Part shown: positions 21,916-31,879 of the stretch, piece by piece
Layout of the letters: each line of letters opens with the position of its first letter
Position numbering within the stretch: position 1 is the first letter of the stretch
Source: Incurvaria masculella
Taxonomy: Eukaryota; Arthropoda; Insecta; Lepidoptera; Incurvariidae
DNA length: 64,000 nucleotides
Reading direction: 5' to 3'
Assembly: GCA_946894095.1 (NCBI GenBank)
Contig: OX335659.1
Location: 9,493,501 to 9,557,500, forward strand
Notes under the pieces: generated by a model
The model's input: the letters and a program-made list of their open reading frames with translations, nothing else
Databases searched by the model: none
Told to the model about the DNA's origin: nothing
Program-made: the position numbers and the translations under genes

Positions 21916-22060
21916 CAGTGCGATTTTGAGCGTGAAATGAGGTGTAGGTGCGATTAGTACCCCAAACGGACATATTTTGTACTTGAAAGCTGTCAGTTCG
22001 CTGTCAATTTGGGGTAGTTGCGGCACCTACACCTCATGTCGCGCTTCGTAATCGCACTGC
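21916..22060. repeat. Inverted-repeat MITE, about 145 bp
   Basis: The left arm CAGTGCGATTTTGAGCGTGA, running on to GAGGTGTAGGTGC, is the inverse of the right arm GCACCTACACCTCATGTCGC, running on to TCGCACTG. Arms are about 38 bp with several mismatches. Confidence 0.75.
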
Positions 22061-22404
22061 CGCGCCCAGCACCAGTGTCGTCTTGCCCACCGTCAACCTT
22101 AAGAGCCTACATTTTAAAATTGAAACGCCCCTTATTTACCTACAAAGATTTCGCGCAGCTACCCTCAGGAGAAACCTGTTTTATGCAACAAAACATTCCA
22201 TTGAATAATTTTTTCTTGAATTTATTTTACCTTGATATTCAATATCAGTTCAATTGGAAGAACTGATTACCTATAATTGATTAGTAAACTACGTTTGTAT
22301 GCGCAGCATAGCTTACGGTCCATTCTAGAAAGTTTCGTTACTATCGCTTTCCCATGCTATGTGCTGGCGATAACTGTTTATGTTTATGCTCTTAATGTTT
22401 TCCT
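22061..22404. other. Spacer, no gene
   Basis: Nothing is recognised except ACTACGTTTGTATG at 22288, an end motif of the inverted repeat at 43812. Confidence 0.4.
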
Positions 22405-22795
22405 ATGTTTTTGAAATTTTGCATTCTAAAATAAATTGTCAAAATCTACGTCTGTATTTTTTTTTTATTAAACAAGGTATGCTAGATAGGAAAATGTTGA
22501 CTAATAAACATTGGGAAAAAGTTTTTTACCTTCATTAGAGATATTTTTTACTGAAAAATACTGAAAAAATAAAAACATACGGGCACAGAATAAAGCTTTC
22601 TTAAGTAATCTTTTTTTAATAAAAAATCTGATCACTTTTAGGGGTAGGCAAACGTTAGGGTCTGGAAGACGATTTCGCTAGTTTAACTGCCATTTAACTG
22701 CCGTGAAAATTGTGCCTTGGCCAATGGAAAAAGAATGCATTTCTTAACATTTTCAAATCATAGATTTCCTCTAACTTCACGACCGCCTTAATTTT
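22405..22795. repeat. Unnamed interspersed repeat X, copy 3
   Basis: The longest copy. It has ACTAATAAACATTGGGAAAA, ATCTGATCACTTTTAGGGGT, GAAGACGATTTCGCTAG and AATTGTGCCTTGGCCAATGG, in the same order as copies 1 and 2. Confidence 0.7.
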
Positions 22796-23473
22796 ACTGA
22801 AGAAACAGGCACACACCATTGTGTGGAACTTGATCAATTCATTATCCTCTTAAGGTGGGCCTTCCCGCTTAACTCTCCATACAAACGGGGAAAGAAGATC
22901 ACGCCCATATTTCTTTTCAGAGACCCATTTTTTTTCTAAAAATAGCTTTATTTGATCGAACTAGATGTCTGATTGTACAATTGTGTTTGGTTTCTAAGTT
23001 ATAAGGTCCGAAAGTTCGAAATTTTCGCCCGTTTTATACAATAACTTTGAGGTGGATTACGCAATGATAAAGTAAGAACATCTTAAAAAGATTAGTCATC
23101 AGGCATAGCTTATTTAATCAAGATTTAAAATCTATTTGGTTTTTGTTAGATTTTTGACTAAAGGTCGTGGTTTACTTTTAGCTATAATTCGTTTTGTAAT
23201 TAAAATGTTCGTAAATCTTACCAAATCAAACACTATGCGCATTGTCTGCTTTGTGGATATATGGAATCGTCCTCATCACGGAGCCTGTCTTTTTCTTTGA
23301 AATAGAGAAGCTCCCAGAGCGCACTAGCACGGTTTTGTACAGTGCCCGCGAATGAGTTAGTCCCGCCGGGAAGGGACACCTTAAGTTGACTGCTTCTTGC
23401 AGACCGATGGGGAGCAAATCTGAGCGATCGTGCGAAGCGAGCAGCGGGGTGAACAATTGCGCGTGTGTTGCAG
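22796..23473. other. Spacer before the Naa40 exon
   Basis: No exon is recognised. The last 100 bp before the acceptor at 23473 are GC-richer and probably intron. Confidence 0.4.
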
Positions 23474-23632
23474 CTACGAGGTGCAGGTGGAGGCGGCGTG
23501 GCGCGGGCGCGGCGTGGGCGCGCGGCTGCTGCGCGCGCTGGAGCGGCTGGCGGCGGCGACGCGCATGCGCCGCGTGCGACTCACCGCGCTCCGCCACAAC
23601 CCGCGCGCCGCCACCTTCTTCCGCACCGCCGG
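23474..23632 (+). CDS. Naa40: N-alpha-acetyltransferase 40 (NatD), penultimate exon
   Basis: The exon (159 nt) lies between GTGTGTTGCAG and a GTAACT donor, with one leading and two trailing bases of split codons. It encodes YEVQVEAAWRGRGVGARLLR, then ALERLAAATRMRRVRLTALR and HNPRAATFFRTAG. R-G-R-G-V-G is the acetyl-CoA-binding Q/RxxGxG/A loop of GNAT enzymes. The YEVQ...MRRV.LT..(R/K)HN..A..FF pattern is that of NAA40, which acetylates the N-terminal Ser of histones H4 and H2A. Codon choice is extremely GC-rich. The upstream exons (residues before CYEVQ) should lie to the left, but I could not find them among the repeats. Confidence 0.85.
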
Positions 23633-23688
23633 GTAACTTGCACCCACTACCCACACCTTGCGCCGCGCCGCCGCGCCACTGGCGAAAC

Positions 23689-24167
23689 CAGAGTGGTCAG
23701 TCTGAGTACTCACCTAAATTGGCGTTTACGGAACTTCGAAGTTACGTAAAAACGTCAAACCCCATACAACTGTTTGCTTATTCTGTGATTTTACTTCTTC
23801 AAGCTGTCAAAGTCAAACTCGTACTTCCGATTTTTATAAAAACGCGGAGTCGCCGTAAACGGCAACGTCGACGTTTTTACGGCAACGTTGAGTAAGCTGT
23901 CAAATCAAACTCGGACTCGCAAATATTAGTTTGCTTAGCGCCCACTGCGCGCGCTCTTCAATTCTAAATACATTTGAAAACGCCAGTCGATCGGTTTGGC
24001 GTAAACGCCTGTTTACGTGACAAGTCGGGTCAGAGCCTGAGCTTGATTTGACAGCTTACAAAACCACAGAATATCTAGTAAAAACTTGTATGGAGTTTGG
24101 AGAAAACGCCAGTCGATCGGTTTGCCGTAAACGCCAATTTAGGTGAGAACTCAGACTGACCACTCTG
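23689..24167. mobile_element. MITE with TIRs of about 42 bp, family Y copy 1
   Basis: The left end CAGAGTGGTCAGTCTGAGTA continues into CTCACCTAAATTGGCGTTTA; the right end is its inverse, with about two mismatches. The interior repeats GTAAACGCC and CGATCGGTTTG motifs and holds no coding frame. It starts 57 bp after the Naa40 exon. Confidence 0.88.
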
Positions 24168-24171
24168 TATT

Positions 24172-24415
24172 CTCAGTTGTCACCTAAATTGGCGTAAGTC
24201 GCCGTAAATACGTGGATGTAGCCGTTTATGCTGATTCCGCATCTACCAGTCGAACAAATTTGCATTTTCATACAAATTTGGTAGACCGAGTTTGATTTTG
24301 CCAGGTCGAAGAAGTAAAACCATAGAATAATAGTAAAACTTGTATGGGGTTTGACTTTTTTACGTAATTTCGAAGTTCCGTAAACGCCCATTTCAGTGAG
24401 AAGTCGGACTAGGGC
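24172..24415. mobile_element. MITE family Y, copy 2 (diverged)
   Basis: Begins TTGTCACCTAAATTGGCGTA and ends GTAAACGCCCATTTCAGTGA. It shares the CTTGTATGGGGTTTGAC and CGAAGTTCCGTAAACGCC blocks with copy 1 and lies directly next to it. Confidence 0.75.
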
Positions 24416-25168
24416 CTCTGGACAGCATATTTTGTGTTCTGTGTCACACATCATTTAATTTCATATGAAAGTGTCCCTCATAAATTCTTATGCGATGAAT
24501 GACCTGTTTGATTAAATCTTACGCAATCAACTACAGATTAACGTGTTTACACTAAAAAAACCGCGTTTTAAAATAACCCGCGAGATTTATGAGCCAAATC
24601 TCACGACATCTCACCATGCAGGGTGGGAGGGGTCTTAAAATCTCCAAAAACGTCTCACGTAATTGATGGACGCTACCGTAACCACTTTTTTTAAAATACA
24701 TACATTGGCGGTAGCGCCGGCCAGTCAGCTCAGAATTTGGTATCGTACCGGGACCTTCCCTTAGAAGCACGTCCAACAAGAAAGTTTCAAAAGTTCTTTA
24801 AAACTTTAAAAAATGTTCATTAACGTCACAAACATTTTGTTTTGTGACAAGACCTTAGCGTTAGGTAAGTACCAAGTAATAAAAATAATAGGAGTTTCTT
24901 TTGAAGTGTGCGGCGTTTTTTTGAGTAAAATAAGACATTTTAGTACATTTTATAGTATAAAACAATTTTGGTCCCATCAATCAGTTAATCTGGTTACGTT
25001 GGAAAACCGATTGAATGCTACGTCGTGATGGCCGCACGCCAGCTGCCTACCCCTCTCGTCGGACGGCGAACTATCGGTCCGTTATCGTGGGGTCACCGGG
25101 GCGGCGCGCGCGTGGCGGCCGCTCCACAAACTCCACGAAGGCGACGTAAATCAACGTCCACACTGCGA
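24416..25168. other. Naa40 intron sequence, nothing recognised
   Basis: A SINE-like trace (CGGGACCTTCCCTTAGAAGC) is at 24749. A GC-rich patch at 25035-25125 has no readable gene. Confidence 0.4.
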
Positions 25169-25308
25169 GAGATTCATAGACATTACTCGTGCTTGGCTTA
25201 GCCAAAGCCACTGTTAAATTGACATTCGTTCCATACATTTTACGTCAAAACTGACAGTCGTAATAACCACTTTGGCTTCGCCAAGTAGTAGTAATGTCTA
25301 TGAATCTC
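25169..25308. mobile_element. 140-bp inverted-repeat MITE
   Basis: The left end GAGATTCATAGACATTACT is exactly inverted at the right end (AGTAATGTCTATGAATCTC), and the arms go on imperfectly through GGCTTAGCCAAAG and CTTTGGCTTCGCC. A diverged partial copy (GTCAAAACTGACAGTCGAAA and a GGCTCAGCCAAGTACGAGTA block) lies at 38030-38125. Confidence 0.85.
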
Positions 25309-25651
25309 AGCATTACAATCTTTGAGTGGAGGCCAACCATAGAAGAGAAAACTAGAGAATACCAGTGTAAAATAGGGATAAAAATGTCCACAGATGGAGT
25401 TGCAATTCACATTTCAGAATAGATTAAATAAAAACAAATAATTATCATTGATACTTTTACACATTTAGGCATTATTTTACGCGTTTAAAATACTGAAAAT
25501 GTTCCTACAAAGACAGCATGAGGCAGAAATCTGACAGCCGAATGATGTTCAAGATGGCGAATTTCGGTTTTGGCCACTTGCAAAATAAGCTATGTGGGCA
25601 TTGAACGTGTAAAATAGACAGACTGATAAAGTTAATATGGACGGACGTAAT

Positions 25652-25707
25652 CAGAGCCCTCTGTTAGTTGTTACCTAATTCACAGGTTTAGATAACAGAG
25701 GGCTCTG
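25652..25707. repeat. 56-bp hairpin
   Basis: CAGAGCCCTCTGTTA is followed, 26 bp later, by its exact inverse TAACAGAGGGCTCTG. No further identity. Confidence 0.75.
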
Positions 25708-26379
25708 ACGCAACTTTTTCATTAGCACTTTTATCGCTAACAAAAGGTGAAGGCTAACCATATTATCTACCGATTAATTAAGACTATTTAACAGCCTAGA
25801 CATAGTCAACATATCTTAACTTTCCGCTTGGAACTTAATTAACATGAAAATCTATATGAATGATCTCTATGAACTTCTGATACATCTAATCAACACACGA
25901 ACGTTTTATATCAATCATTCATTATTGATTCACTACCAACCAAGTTTGTTTTAAAGACCCATTTGTAATAATATACTTGTCAAGATGCTCCGTTGAAATA
26001 TGCCAGGAACGCTAAAGGTTTTTCTTTGCATTTACTTTCCTCTCCTGTACTAAATGTATAAAAGATATATGTATATGCATGAGTCATATCCAAGAAGTTC
26101 CTATCTGAGTTGTAATGTGCTCATTCTTACGATCTGGTTATTGGCAGCTGACTTATTTCAAAATAAAGCTAAATACAAAACATTGAGCTTGGCAATGGAA
26201 GTTTAATCGAATTATTGTCAAAACTGTTCATCCATTCTTCAGCTATCGTCACATTGGATAATGCATACGCCATAATCATAGTCATAACCATGTGTCAAAT
26301 CTGTAATCCAAAATCTGGTTCGCCAGACCAGGCCTAGAAATGAGCAGATTACTAAAAATCAAGCATGCTCACGTTATAA

Positions 26380-27055
26380 GATTTTATTCACGAATTTGGT
26401 GGCTTACCACATACATGCTGATCAATTTGGAGGTTGACAAGCTGCTGATCATTTACGCTTAAAGATTTTATTGACAAATTCGTAGGTTGACAAACTTCTG
26501 ATCGTCCACGCTTTGACAAACTGCTGATCATTTACACTTCAAGATTTTATAGACGAATTTGGAGGTTGACCAACTGCCTATCATTCACGCGTTAAGGTTT
26601 TATTGACGAATTTGCTGTGTGACCAACTGCTGATCATTCGCGCTTTACGATTTTATTGACGATTTGGAAAATGTTAATCAGTCACGCTTTAAGAGTTTGT
26701 TAACGAATTTGGAGGTTAAAAAAACTGATGATTATTTATGCTTTAATATACTATTGACAAATGGAGGTTGACCAAGTTTTCCGGACCCGACTACGAATGT
26801 GTACAGTTGCACATTTCTGAAATGTATATTTACTTTCTATTTATTTTAGGTAGCTAGTAAAGTTGTGTAAGGTGCAGATAAACTACTCGTATATCATAAA
26901 AATCATCATTCAATCTTGAAGTGTAAATGATCAGCAGTTTGTCGAAGCGTGAACGATCAGCAGTTTATCAACCTCCAAATTCATCATTAAAATCATATAG
27001 CGTGAATGATCAGCAGTTTCTCAACTTCCACATTCGTCAATACATTTTAAAGTCC
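26380..27055. repeat. Diverged 53-62-bp minisatellite with an inverted right part
   Basis: From 26380 to 26785 a unit like CTGCTGATCATTTACGCTTT, AAGATTTTATTGACGAATTT and GGAGGTTGACCAA recurs about seven times. After a 130-bp spacer the same unit recurs about three times inverted (26918-27055, GTGAATGATCAGCAGTTTCT and CAACCTCCAAATTCATCA). The inverted arrangement suggests a foldback element rather than a simple satellite. It lies in the Naa40 intron. Confidence 0.8.
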
Positions 27056-27291
27056 CCCTTTAGTGGGCCAGTAAAGAATAGCATTACTGTTACCGTTACA
27101 AGTGTCTGTTATTCTCTTGCTTTCGAGATTCTGAGATTCCGAGATTCTTCCGTTAAAAATCGTTTGAGCTAGGTATCATGTTAATTCGCCCGTGTTGTAA
27201 CTATCTTGTTGCAACAGTGTGTCTAGTCATCTCATAGGCCAACCTCAATATTATAGATATTGCATTAACCTTGCATTAAATTTGCTTACAG

Positions 27292-27442
27292 CTACACTGT
27301 GGACGAGACTAGCCCAGAAGCGGAGGAGGCGGCGCACTACGAGATCCTTAGCAAACTGACCCCTCCCCTGCCATCGCCCCCTACTGCTGCCCCCGTCACC
27401 GCCGCCGCCGCGCGCCTCGCCGCCTGTGTACTCACTGGATAG
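27292..27442 (+). CDS. Naa40: N-alpha-acetyltransferase 40 (NatD), last exon
   Basis: The exon starts after TTTGCTTACAG with one base that completes the Gly codon left by the exon at 23474-23632 (GG|C), which gives FFRTAGYTVDETSP. It then reads EAEEAAHYEILSKL and a Pro/Ala-rich tail ending at TAG 27440. NAA40 proteins end with a similar F/Y-x-[ID]-D-E/D-x-SP..YEILS(K/R) segment, so phase and sequence agree. The Ala/Pro tail (PPTAAPVTAAAARLAACVL) is an extension I do not know from other NAA40s. The gene ends facing the cyclin gene, about 850 bp away. Confidence 0.87.
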
Positions 27443-27471
27443 ACTGTGACCATAGGCACAATAAGTTAATT

Positions 27472-27477
27472 AATAAA
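27472..27477 (+). promoter_or_regulatory. Poly(A) signal of Naa40
   Basis: AATAAA, 29 bp after the Naa40 stop codon. Confidence 0.65.
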
Positions 27478-28295
27478 ATGCTGACTTGACGTTCCATACT
27501 TGATTTGCGTTTACTAAGGTATCGTAAGTGTCATGAGATTGTGGACACGTCATATAAATAATGACACATAATATTAAGAAATAAAAAAAAATTATAAACA
27601 TGTCATTTATTTCATATTATTTGAATTTTTTTAAAAAGCTTCAATATGTATCCTTATGTTAACATATATAATAATATTGGTTTTTTTTATACATTCTGAT
27701 GACCTGCCTACTGTGACGATTTTGTATTACATCAGCAGTATTTCAGTACATTAGGGCTAAAGACGGCACGTTCCAAGATGTAGAAGTGTGGTGGAATAGA
27801 AAAAAATGCCACTTTTTGTCTCTTTACGGTTTGTTTGTGGCAGTCAATTTGGTATGTCCAGCATCCAACAATAAAAATATATGCAGTCCCTTCCCACTCT
27901 GATCGCCGTATTGCGTTCCTCAAACATGACAAAATATAAAAATAAAAATAGAGATGATTAGGTACTTTTTAATTCAGCAAGATCTGGAGCATTTTTATAA
28001 TTACTATCATCAAAATAAAAAAATAGACATGATCACATTCATATCACAATTACATTATCACAATGTCTTCTATCAGGACGATGTGTCGGATCGCACTGAA
28101 AGTCTTGTAGATACATGTACAAAAGACACATGACAAAAACCTTTCTTTTATGGAACTGCACTTAGATGGCTAATACCACACCAACCGTAATCATCCAACA
28201 TCGCATTCCTGAAGAAATTGATGAATGATTACTGCTGTGCCATCGGTTGTACTAAAATCACAGGCTAGTAAATTAACATTTACTGTGTGACTTAA
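27478..28295. other. Spacer between convergent genes
   Basis: AT-rich. A SINE fragment (minus, TGGCTAATACCACACCAACC) is at 28172-28225. A TTTATT at 27606, AATAAA on the minus strand, could end the cyclin transcript. Confidence 0.45.
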
Positions 28296-28515
28296 TCATT
28301 GGAAAAAAGTTGATGTAATTAATGAGTTTGAGTGCATATAGGTCGAGCAAAGTGAGGTAGAGAGTGCAGCTGCCACGTGCAGGGCGACCTCGCCGCGCCG
28401 CCGCGAGGAGTACAGCAGGAAGGGCTCGCGGCACGCACACACGGGCGCGCTCACCGCGCGGCACACGCTCTCGATCCCGCGCTCCAAGTTTGTGTCCCAC
28501 TTGCGAACGCCAGTC
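28296..28515 (-). CDS. Cyclin-box protein, terminal exon copy 4
   Basis: The exon follows TGTATGTGTCCAG. Its first base completes the CG| codon left by exon 3, and it encodes TGVRKWDTNLERGIESVCRA, VSAPVCACREPFLLYSSRRR and GEVALHV, then a tail ending FFQ with a TGA stop. The YSS.R.GEVAL.. end resembles the end of the C-terminal cyclin fold. This copy is the furthest from exon 3 and has the longest core (an extra VSAPV). I suspect it is the original. Three relatives lie upstream. Any of the in-phase copies could serve as an alternative last exon; transcripts are needed to tell. Confidence 0.65.
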
Positions 28516-28610
28516 CTGGACACATACAATCGTATTCAGAGAGAATTTGTCAAAACTTTGTACGAGATTAGCAACAATACAAAAAGCGGTTAAGTCCGGC
28601 CTTACAACGC

Positions 28611-28854
28611 CTACTTAAGTTTGACCAAAACGCGTACTAAAGTTAGACCGCCCACTCTGAATGCTGCTGATAAATTGCACGTATAAAACATAGGTATATA
28701 ATGTCGAGCAAAGTGAGGTAGAGAGTGCAGGTCGACCTCGCCGCCCCGCCGCGAGGAGTACAGCAGGAAGAACTCGCGGCACGCGCATGCGGGCGCGCGG
28801 CATATGCTCTCTAGCCCGCGCTCCAAGTTTGTGTTCCACTTGCGACCGCCAGTC
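28611..28854 (-). CDS. Cyclin-box protein, terminal exon copy 3
   Basis: Acceptor TTATGTGTCCAG, same split-codon phase as copy 4. It encodes TGGRKWNTNLERGLESICRA, PACACREFFLLYSSRRGGEV, then diverges because a 12-bp piece (CACGTGGCACCT-like) is missing, giving SLPHFARHYIPMFYTC and a 30-residue basic tail to TAG 28611. It may be a functional alternative end or a decaying copy. Confidence 0.5.
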
Positions 28855-28888
28855 CTGGACACATAAAGTGTACGTATAAAACATATAA

Positions 28889-29066
28889 CTATAATGTCGA
28901 GCAAAGTGAGGTAGAGAGTGTAGGTGTCACGTGCAGGGTGACCTCGCCGCCGCGCCGCGAGTAGTACAGCAGGAAGAGCTCGCGGCACGCGCATGCCGTC
29001 GCGGAGCAGACGCTCTCTAGCCCGCGCTCCAAGTTTGTGTCCCACTCCCACTTGCGACCGCCAGTC
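28889..29066 (-). CDS. Cyclin-box protein, terminal exon copy 2
   Basis: Acceptor CACTTTGTGTCCAG, in phase with exon 3. It encodes TGGRKWEWDTNLERGLESVC, SATACACRELFLLYYSRRGG and EVTLHVTPTLSTSLCSTL, then TAG. A small in-frame duplication (WEWD) distinguishes it. It is the first usable copy after exon 3. Confidence 0.55.
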
Positions 29067-29106
29067 CTGGACACAAAGTGCACGTATAAAACATATAATG
29101 TCGAGC

Positions 29107-29256
29107 AAAGTGAGGTAGAGAGTGCAGGTGCCACGTGCAGGGTAAACTCGCCGCCCCGCCGCGAGGACTACAGCAGGAAGAGCTCGCGGCACGCGCATGC
29201 GGGCGCGCGGCACAAGCTCTCTAGCCCGCGCTCCAGGTTTACGTCCCATTCGCGAC
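29107..29256 (-). pseudogene. Cyclin-box protein, terminal exon copy 1 (damaged)
   Basis: This copy is nearest to exon 3. Its acceptor region differs (GGCTGTCGCAG), its first bases put WDVNLERGLESLCRAPACAC out of phase with exon 3, and the LLYSS codon run contains TAG in place of TAC. The boundaries downstream are shared with the tandem unit. It is most likely dead unless an unseen splice site restores the phase. Confidence 0.7.
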
Positions 29257-29380
29257 CTGCGACAGCCGTTACACGCTGACAGTTTCATCTTAAATATGTA
29301 ATGGCCTCTTTCTCCTTTCCAATATATTATTTATGAATGTACATTCCGGTCTGATAATAAGTATCGTGACGTGAACATAC

Positions 29381-29565
29381 CGGTTGAAGATTCCGGGCGC
29401 GAGGAGGCGCAGCGCGCAGGCGAGCGCGGCGGCGGCGAGCGCGGTGGGCGGCGCGGAGGCGAGGCGGCGCTGCAGCAACGCGCAGCAGCACAGGTAGTGC
29501 GCGCCGAGCAACGCGAGCGCCGCTCCCTCCCCGCGCGCGCCCCACGCAGCCAACACGCGCTCCAC
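29381..29565 (-). CDS. Cyclin-box protein, exon 3
   Basis: The exon has 185 nt between GACGCAAACGCAG and AACCG|GTATGT, starts in phase 0 after exon 2 and leaves CG. It encodes VERVLAAWGARGEGAALALL, a CCCALLQRRL stretch and ALAAAALACALRLLAPGIFN. The pattern (leader helix, then ALAAAAL.LALRLL) is that of the second cyclin fold. It is very GC-rich. Confidence 0.75.
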
Positions 29566-29760
29566 CTGCGTTTGCGTCACTACGGATGTTGGACTCATTT
29601 GTTGGTTGTTAGCTGAGTGCAACTGGCTGGCCGAATATTGTCGACAAAGACATAGTTTTCTCGGCAGGCGCCTTTTGAATTCAAGAAACCTACCGATTTC
29701 ACTAACGGCATGATCAGATTTCAAATGTGCATGTTGCTACTTTCTATGGATGTTTTATCT

Positions 29761-29949
29761 ACAATGCGATTCAAATAAGAATAGGATAGGATCACCGCCA
29801 TTTTGAATGTCAAACTGCTAAAACCCTCACTTCACTTCACCAAGTTCAGTACTTTGCGCAGTGTTGCCGCATACTTTCCGTCGCGAATTCGAGTGAAGTT
29901 AGTCACGAGCCCCGCCCTTCTTCCAAAATTCTTATTTGAATCGCGTTGT
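29761..29949. mobile_element. 189-bp MITE
   Basis: The ends are ACAATGCGATTCAAATAAGA and its inverse CTTATTTGAATCGCGTTGT, about 21 bp of terminal inverted repeat. It is non-coding and lies in intron 2 of the cyclin gene. Confidence 0.8.
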
Positions 29950-30610
29950 ACGTTTTAATCAACATAAAGAATGCAGATTATAAAATAATTAGTGATTTAC
30001 TTGTCAGCGCATCATGGCGTACGCCAAACCTTCACTTCGGTTCCGAAAGCCGACGCGGTCCCAGAGTCCGTGGAATTGGACCGGCGACCGATCACGGCAC
30101 CGTAACGCCGTAACGTAACCGAACGGCAGCCAAACTAGCGCTTTTGGATCACGACGAGCTGCGGAACATGTGTGGACGGATACACCTTCAGAACGGGCCG
30201 AGGACGCCCATGGGCTTTCGAACTTTCTGAGGGGCTGTGAAAACTATGTCGACCGGCCAGGCTTTCTTCTGTTCTCTTCGTCTTTTGGGGGAAACACCTC
30301 GGCATTCCGAAGTTTACCGATCGAGCCTATAAATAAAGGATCTAGGTAGTCAAAAGGATTGGTTGGTTCGAGTTCGAGGAGTATTAACAGCGATAGGATG
30401 CATTCCCTGTCTATTGCGCGTTGAGAAGAAAATTGCCTTAAATATTTTCAGATAATACGTGACGTCAAATGCCTAACAATCCAAGATCTAAATAGATAGA
30501 TAGCGCATCATAGCCACTGACATTAATTGGTTCTCTCCTTAAAGTATGCACCAATACTAAAAAAGAGGTTTGTTGAGTTTGTGTCGCTGTACACTCAGTT
30601 AATATCGCAC
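29950..30610. other. Cyclin intron 2, nothing further recognised
   Basis: No exon or complete repeat was identified between the MITE and exon 2. Confidence 0.4.
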
Positions 30611-30886
30611 CTCATCAGCGGCGACGAGTGGCGCAGCAGGATACCGTAGCGCCACCAGAACGCGGCGCTCGCACGCGAGCAGGTCGCGCACGCCGAACGC
30701 GCCGGCGCAGTGGCGCGCAAGGCACGCCGCGGAGGGCGCGTGCGCCGGCCGCAACTTGGCCGCCACCCAGTAGCACGCCGCGCCGCACAGCAGCGCGGGC
30801 CCAGGCAGCGCCGCTCCGTCCCCCGCCAGCCGGTCCAGGAAGCAGACCGCGCGCTGCAGAGTCGCGCCCTCGCCGCCAGTGTACTC
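30611..30886 (-). CDS. Cyclin-box protein, exon 2
   Basis: Exactly 92 codons, phase 0 at both ends, between AACCCCTCAG and GAG|GTGCGA. It encodes EYTGGEGATLQRAVCFLDRL, GPALLCGAACYWVAAKLRPA, and AGAFGVRDLLACERRVLVAL with RYPAAPL. LDRL..., GA.C.WVAAKL and the (D/E).L..ERRVL.ALRY pattern are the core helices of the first cyclin fold, where the Lys of AAKL and a Glu contact a kinase partner. The Glu normally found just after AAKL (KLEE) is replaced by RPA, so the protein is divergent. It joins exon 1 (RARVVNWLVKLD) in frame. Confidence 0.82.
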
Positions 30887-30901
30887 CTGAGGGGTTAACG
30901 T

Positions 30902-31120
30902 GGTAAGTTAGCTCGCCGGGAAAATAGCAGGTGAATAGGCAAAAGAATGATTAAATCTGACGTTTATTTGCATTTCGTAGCATGCTAACTGTCAAATGGC
31001 GTGTTATTTGGCCAAGTGAACTGAAATTGGCCATCTGGCATGGTGTAAAATGCAACCAAACATCAGATTTATTACTCTTTTGCCTGTTCAACTGCTATTT
31101 ACCCGGCGAGTTAACTCACC
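30902..31120. mobile_element. 219-bp MITE with long arms
   Basis: GGTAAGTTAGCTCGCCGGGA is inverted at the right end (CCGGCGAGTTAACTCACC). The arms continue through AATAGCAGGTGAATAGGCAAA and match for about 70 bp with mismatches. It begins 16 bp upstream of cyclin exon 2, so it includes the branch-point region of that intron on the minus strand. Confidence 0.88.
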
Positions 31121-31143
31121 ATGGAGGCAGCATTAATGTTCTG

Positions 31144-31300
31144 TAGGCCTATTCTTGGAATTCCGTGCTCCGGAAACTTTCCGTCGATAAAACTTATTTT
31201 ATAGCGGTTGTCAGAGCGATTTTATCCGGAACACGGCATTTCAAAATGATTCAAGGTTTGCCGTCGAGAAAATCGCACGGAATTCCAAAACAGGCCTAGG
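31144..31300. mobile_element. MITE family Z, copy 1
   Basis: The ends TAGGCCTATTCTTGGAATTC and CACGGAATTCCAAAACAGGCCTA are inverted to each other. The interior has TTCCGTCGATAAAA and GCCGTCGAGAAAATCGC. A second, less decayed copy is at 55688. Confidence 0.8.
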
Positions 31301-31609
31301 ACCTATAGGTAGGTACATACATACCTTTTTCACTTTCAGATAGTTTGCACTGGCTCGCATTTTAAGATAGCCGTATTCTTAGTTAGGTCTATACCAGTAG
31401 ACATTCACAAGTTTGTTATATTTGTGTTACAGCTTGTATCCAAAATAAATGAAAAACAAGTGCTGACTAACTACTATTCAGAGCTTTATGCAAGCATCAT
31501 TTGGATTATATCATATATTACATCGATGATTTGAAATCTTTCTTTTCAGTTATATTGAACTCGGTCTGACCAAAGTGGCCTTTTTGTTTTTTTTATTGAA
31601 CTGAAAATT

Positions 31610-31820
31610 TATGACTAAAACTAACACCCACCGCCGTGATATTAACCCAACATACCGGATTCCGGAAGAAAGTAGATGTCATGCTAGGACCTTCCCTTGC
31701 TGAGCAGGGCAAGACCACGGCTATATACGCATCCGTGACAAATTGCACTAATCTTACTAGGAAAGAGAAAGAAAGTGGTGCATGAACGGGTTGGGGATTG
31801 AATCCAAGACCCCGACCCGC
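31610..31820 (-). mobile_element. SINE with internal deletion
   Basis: On the minus strand it carries a B-box-like TTGGATTCAATCC and then GGTCATGC-type joining sequence, with AAGGGAAGGTCCTAGCATGA and AATATCACGGCGGTGGGTG from the 3' body. About 200 bp of the middle are missing. Confidence 0.65.
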
Positions 31821-31879
31821 GCCACAATTAACATTGAAAATGTGAAAATTGAAACTAGAAACGCCTTAAATGCACTTAC

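Noticed and set aside
23226..23749. Overlapping frames of 68-169 codons around the Naa40 exon
   Set aside because: Only the YEVQ frame between the splice sites is coding; the rest are GC-rich shadows and intron read-through.
28611..29288. 225-codon minus frame through the cyclin exon copies
   Set aside because: It reads the first copies in a frame other than the WDTNLERGL frame and crosses intron-like spacers. Only its last part is a plausible exon (copy 3).
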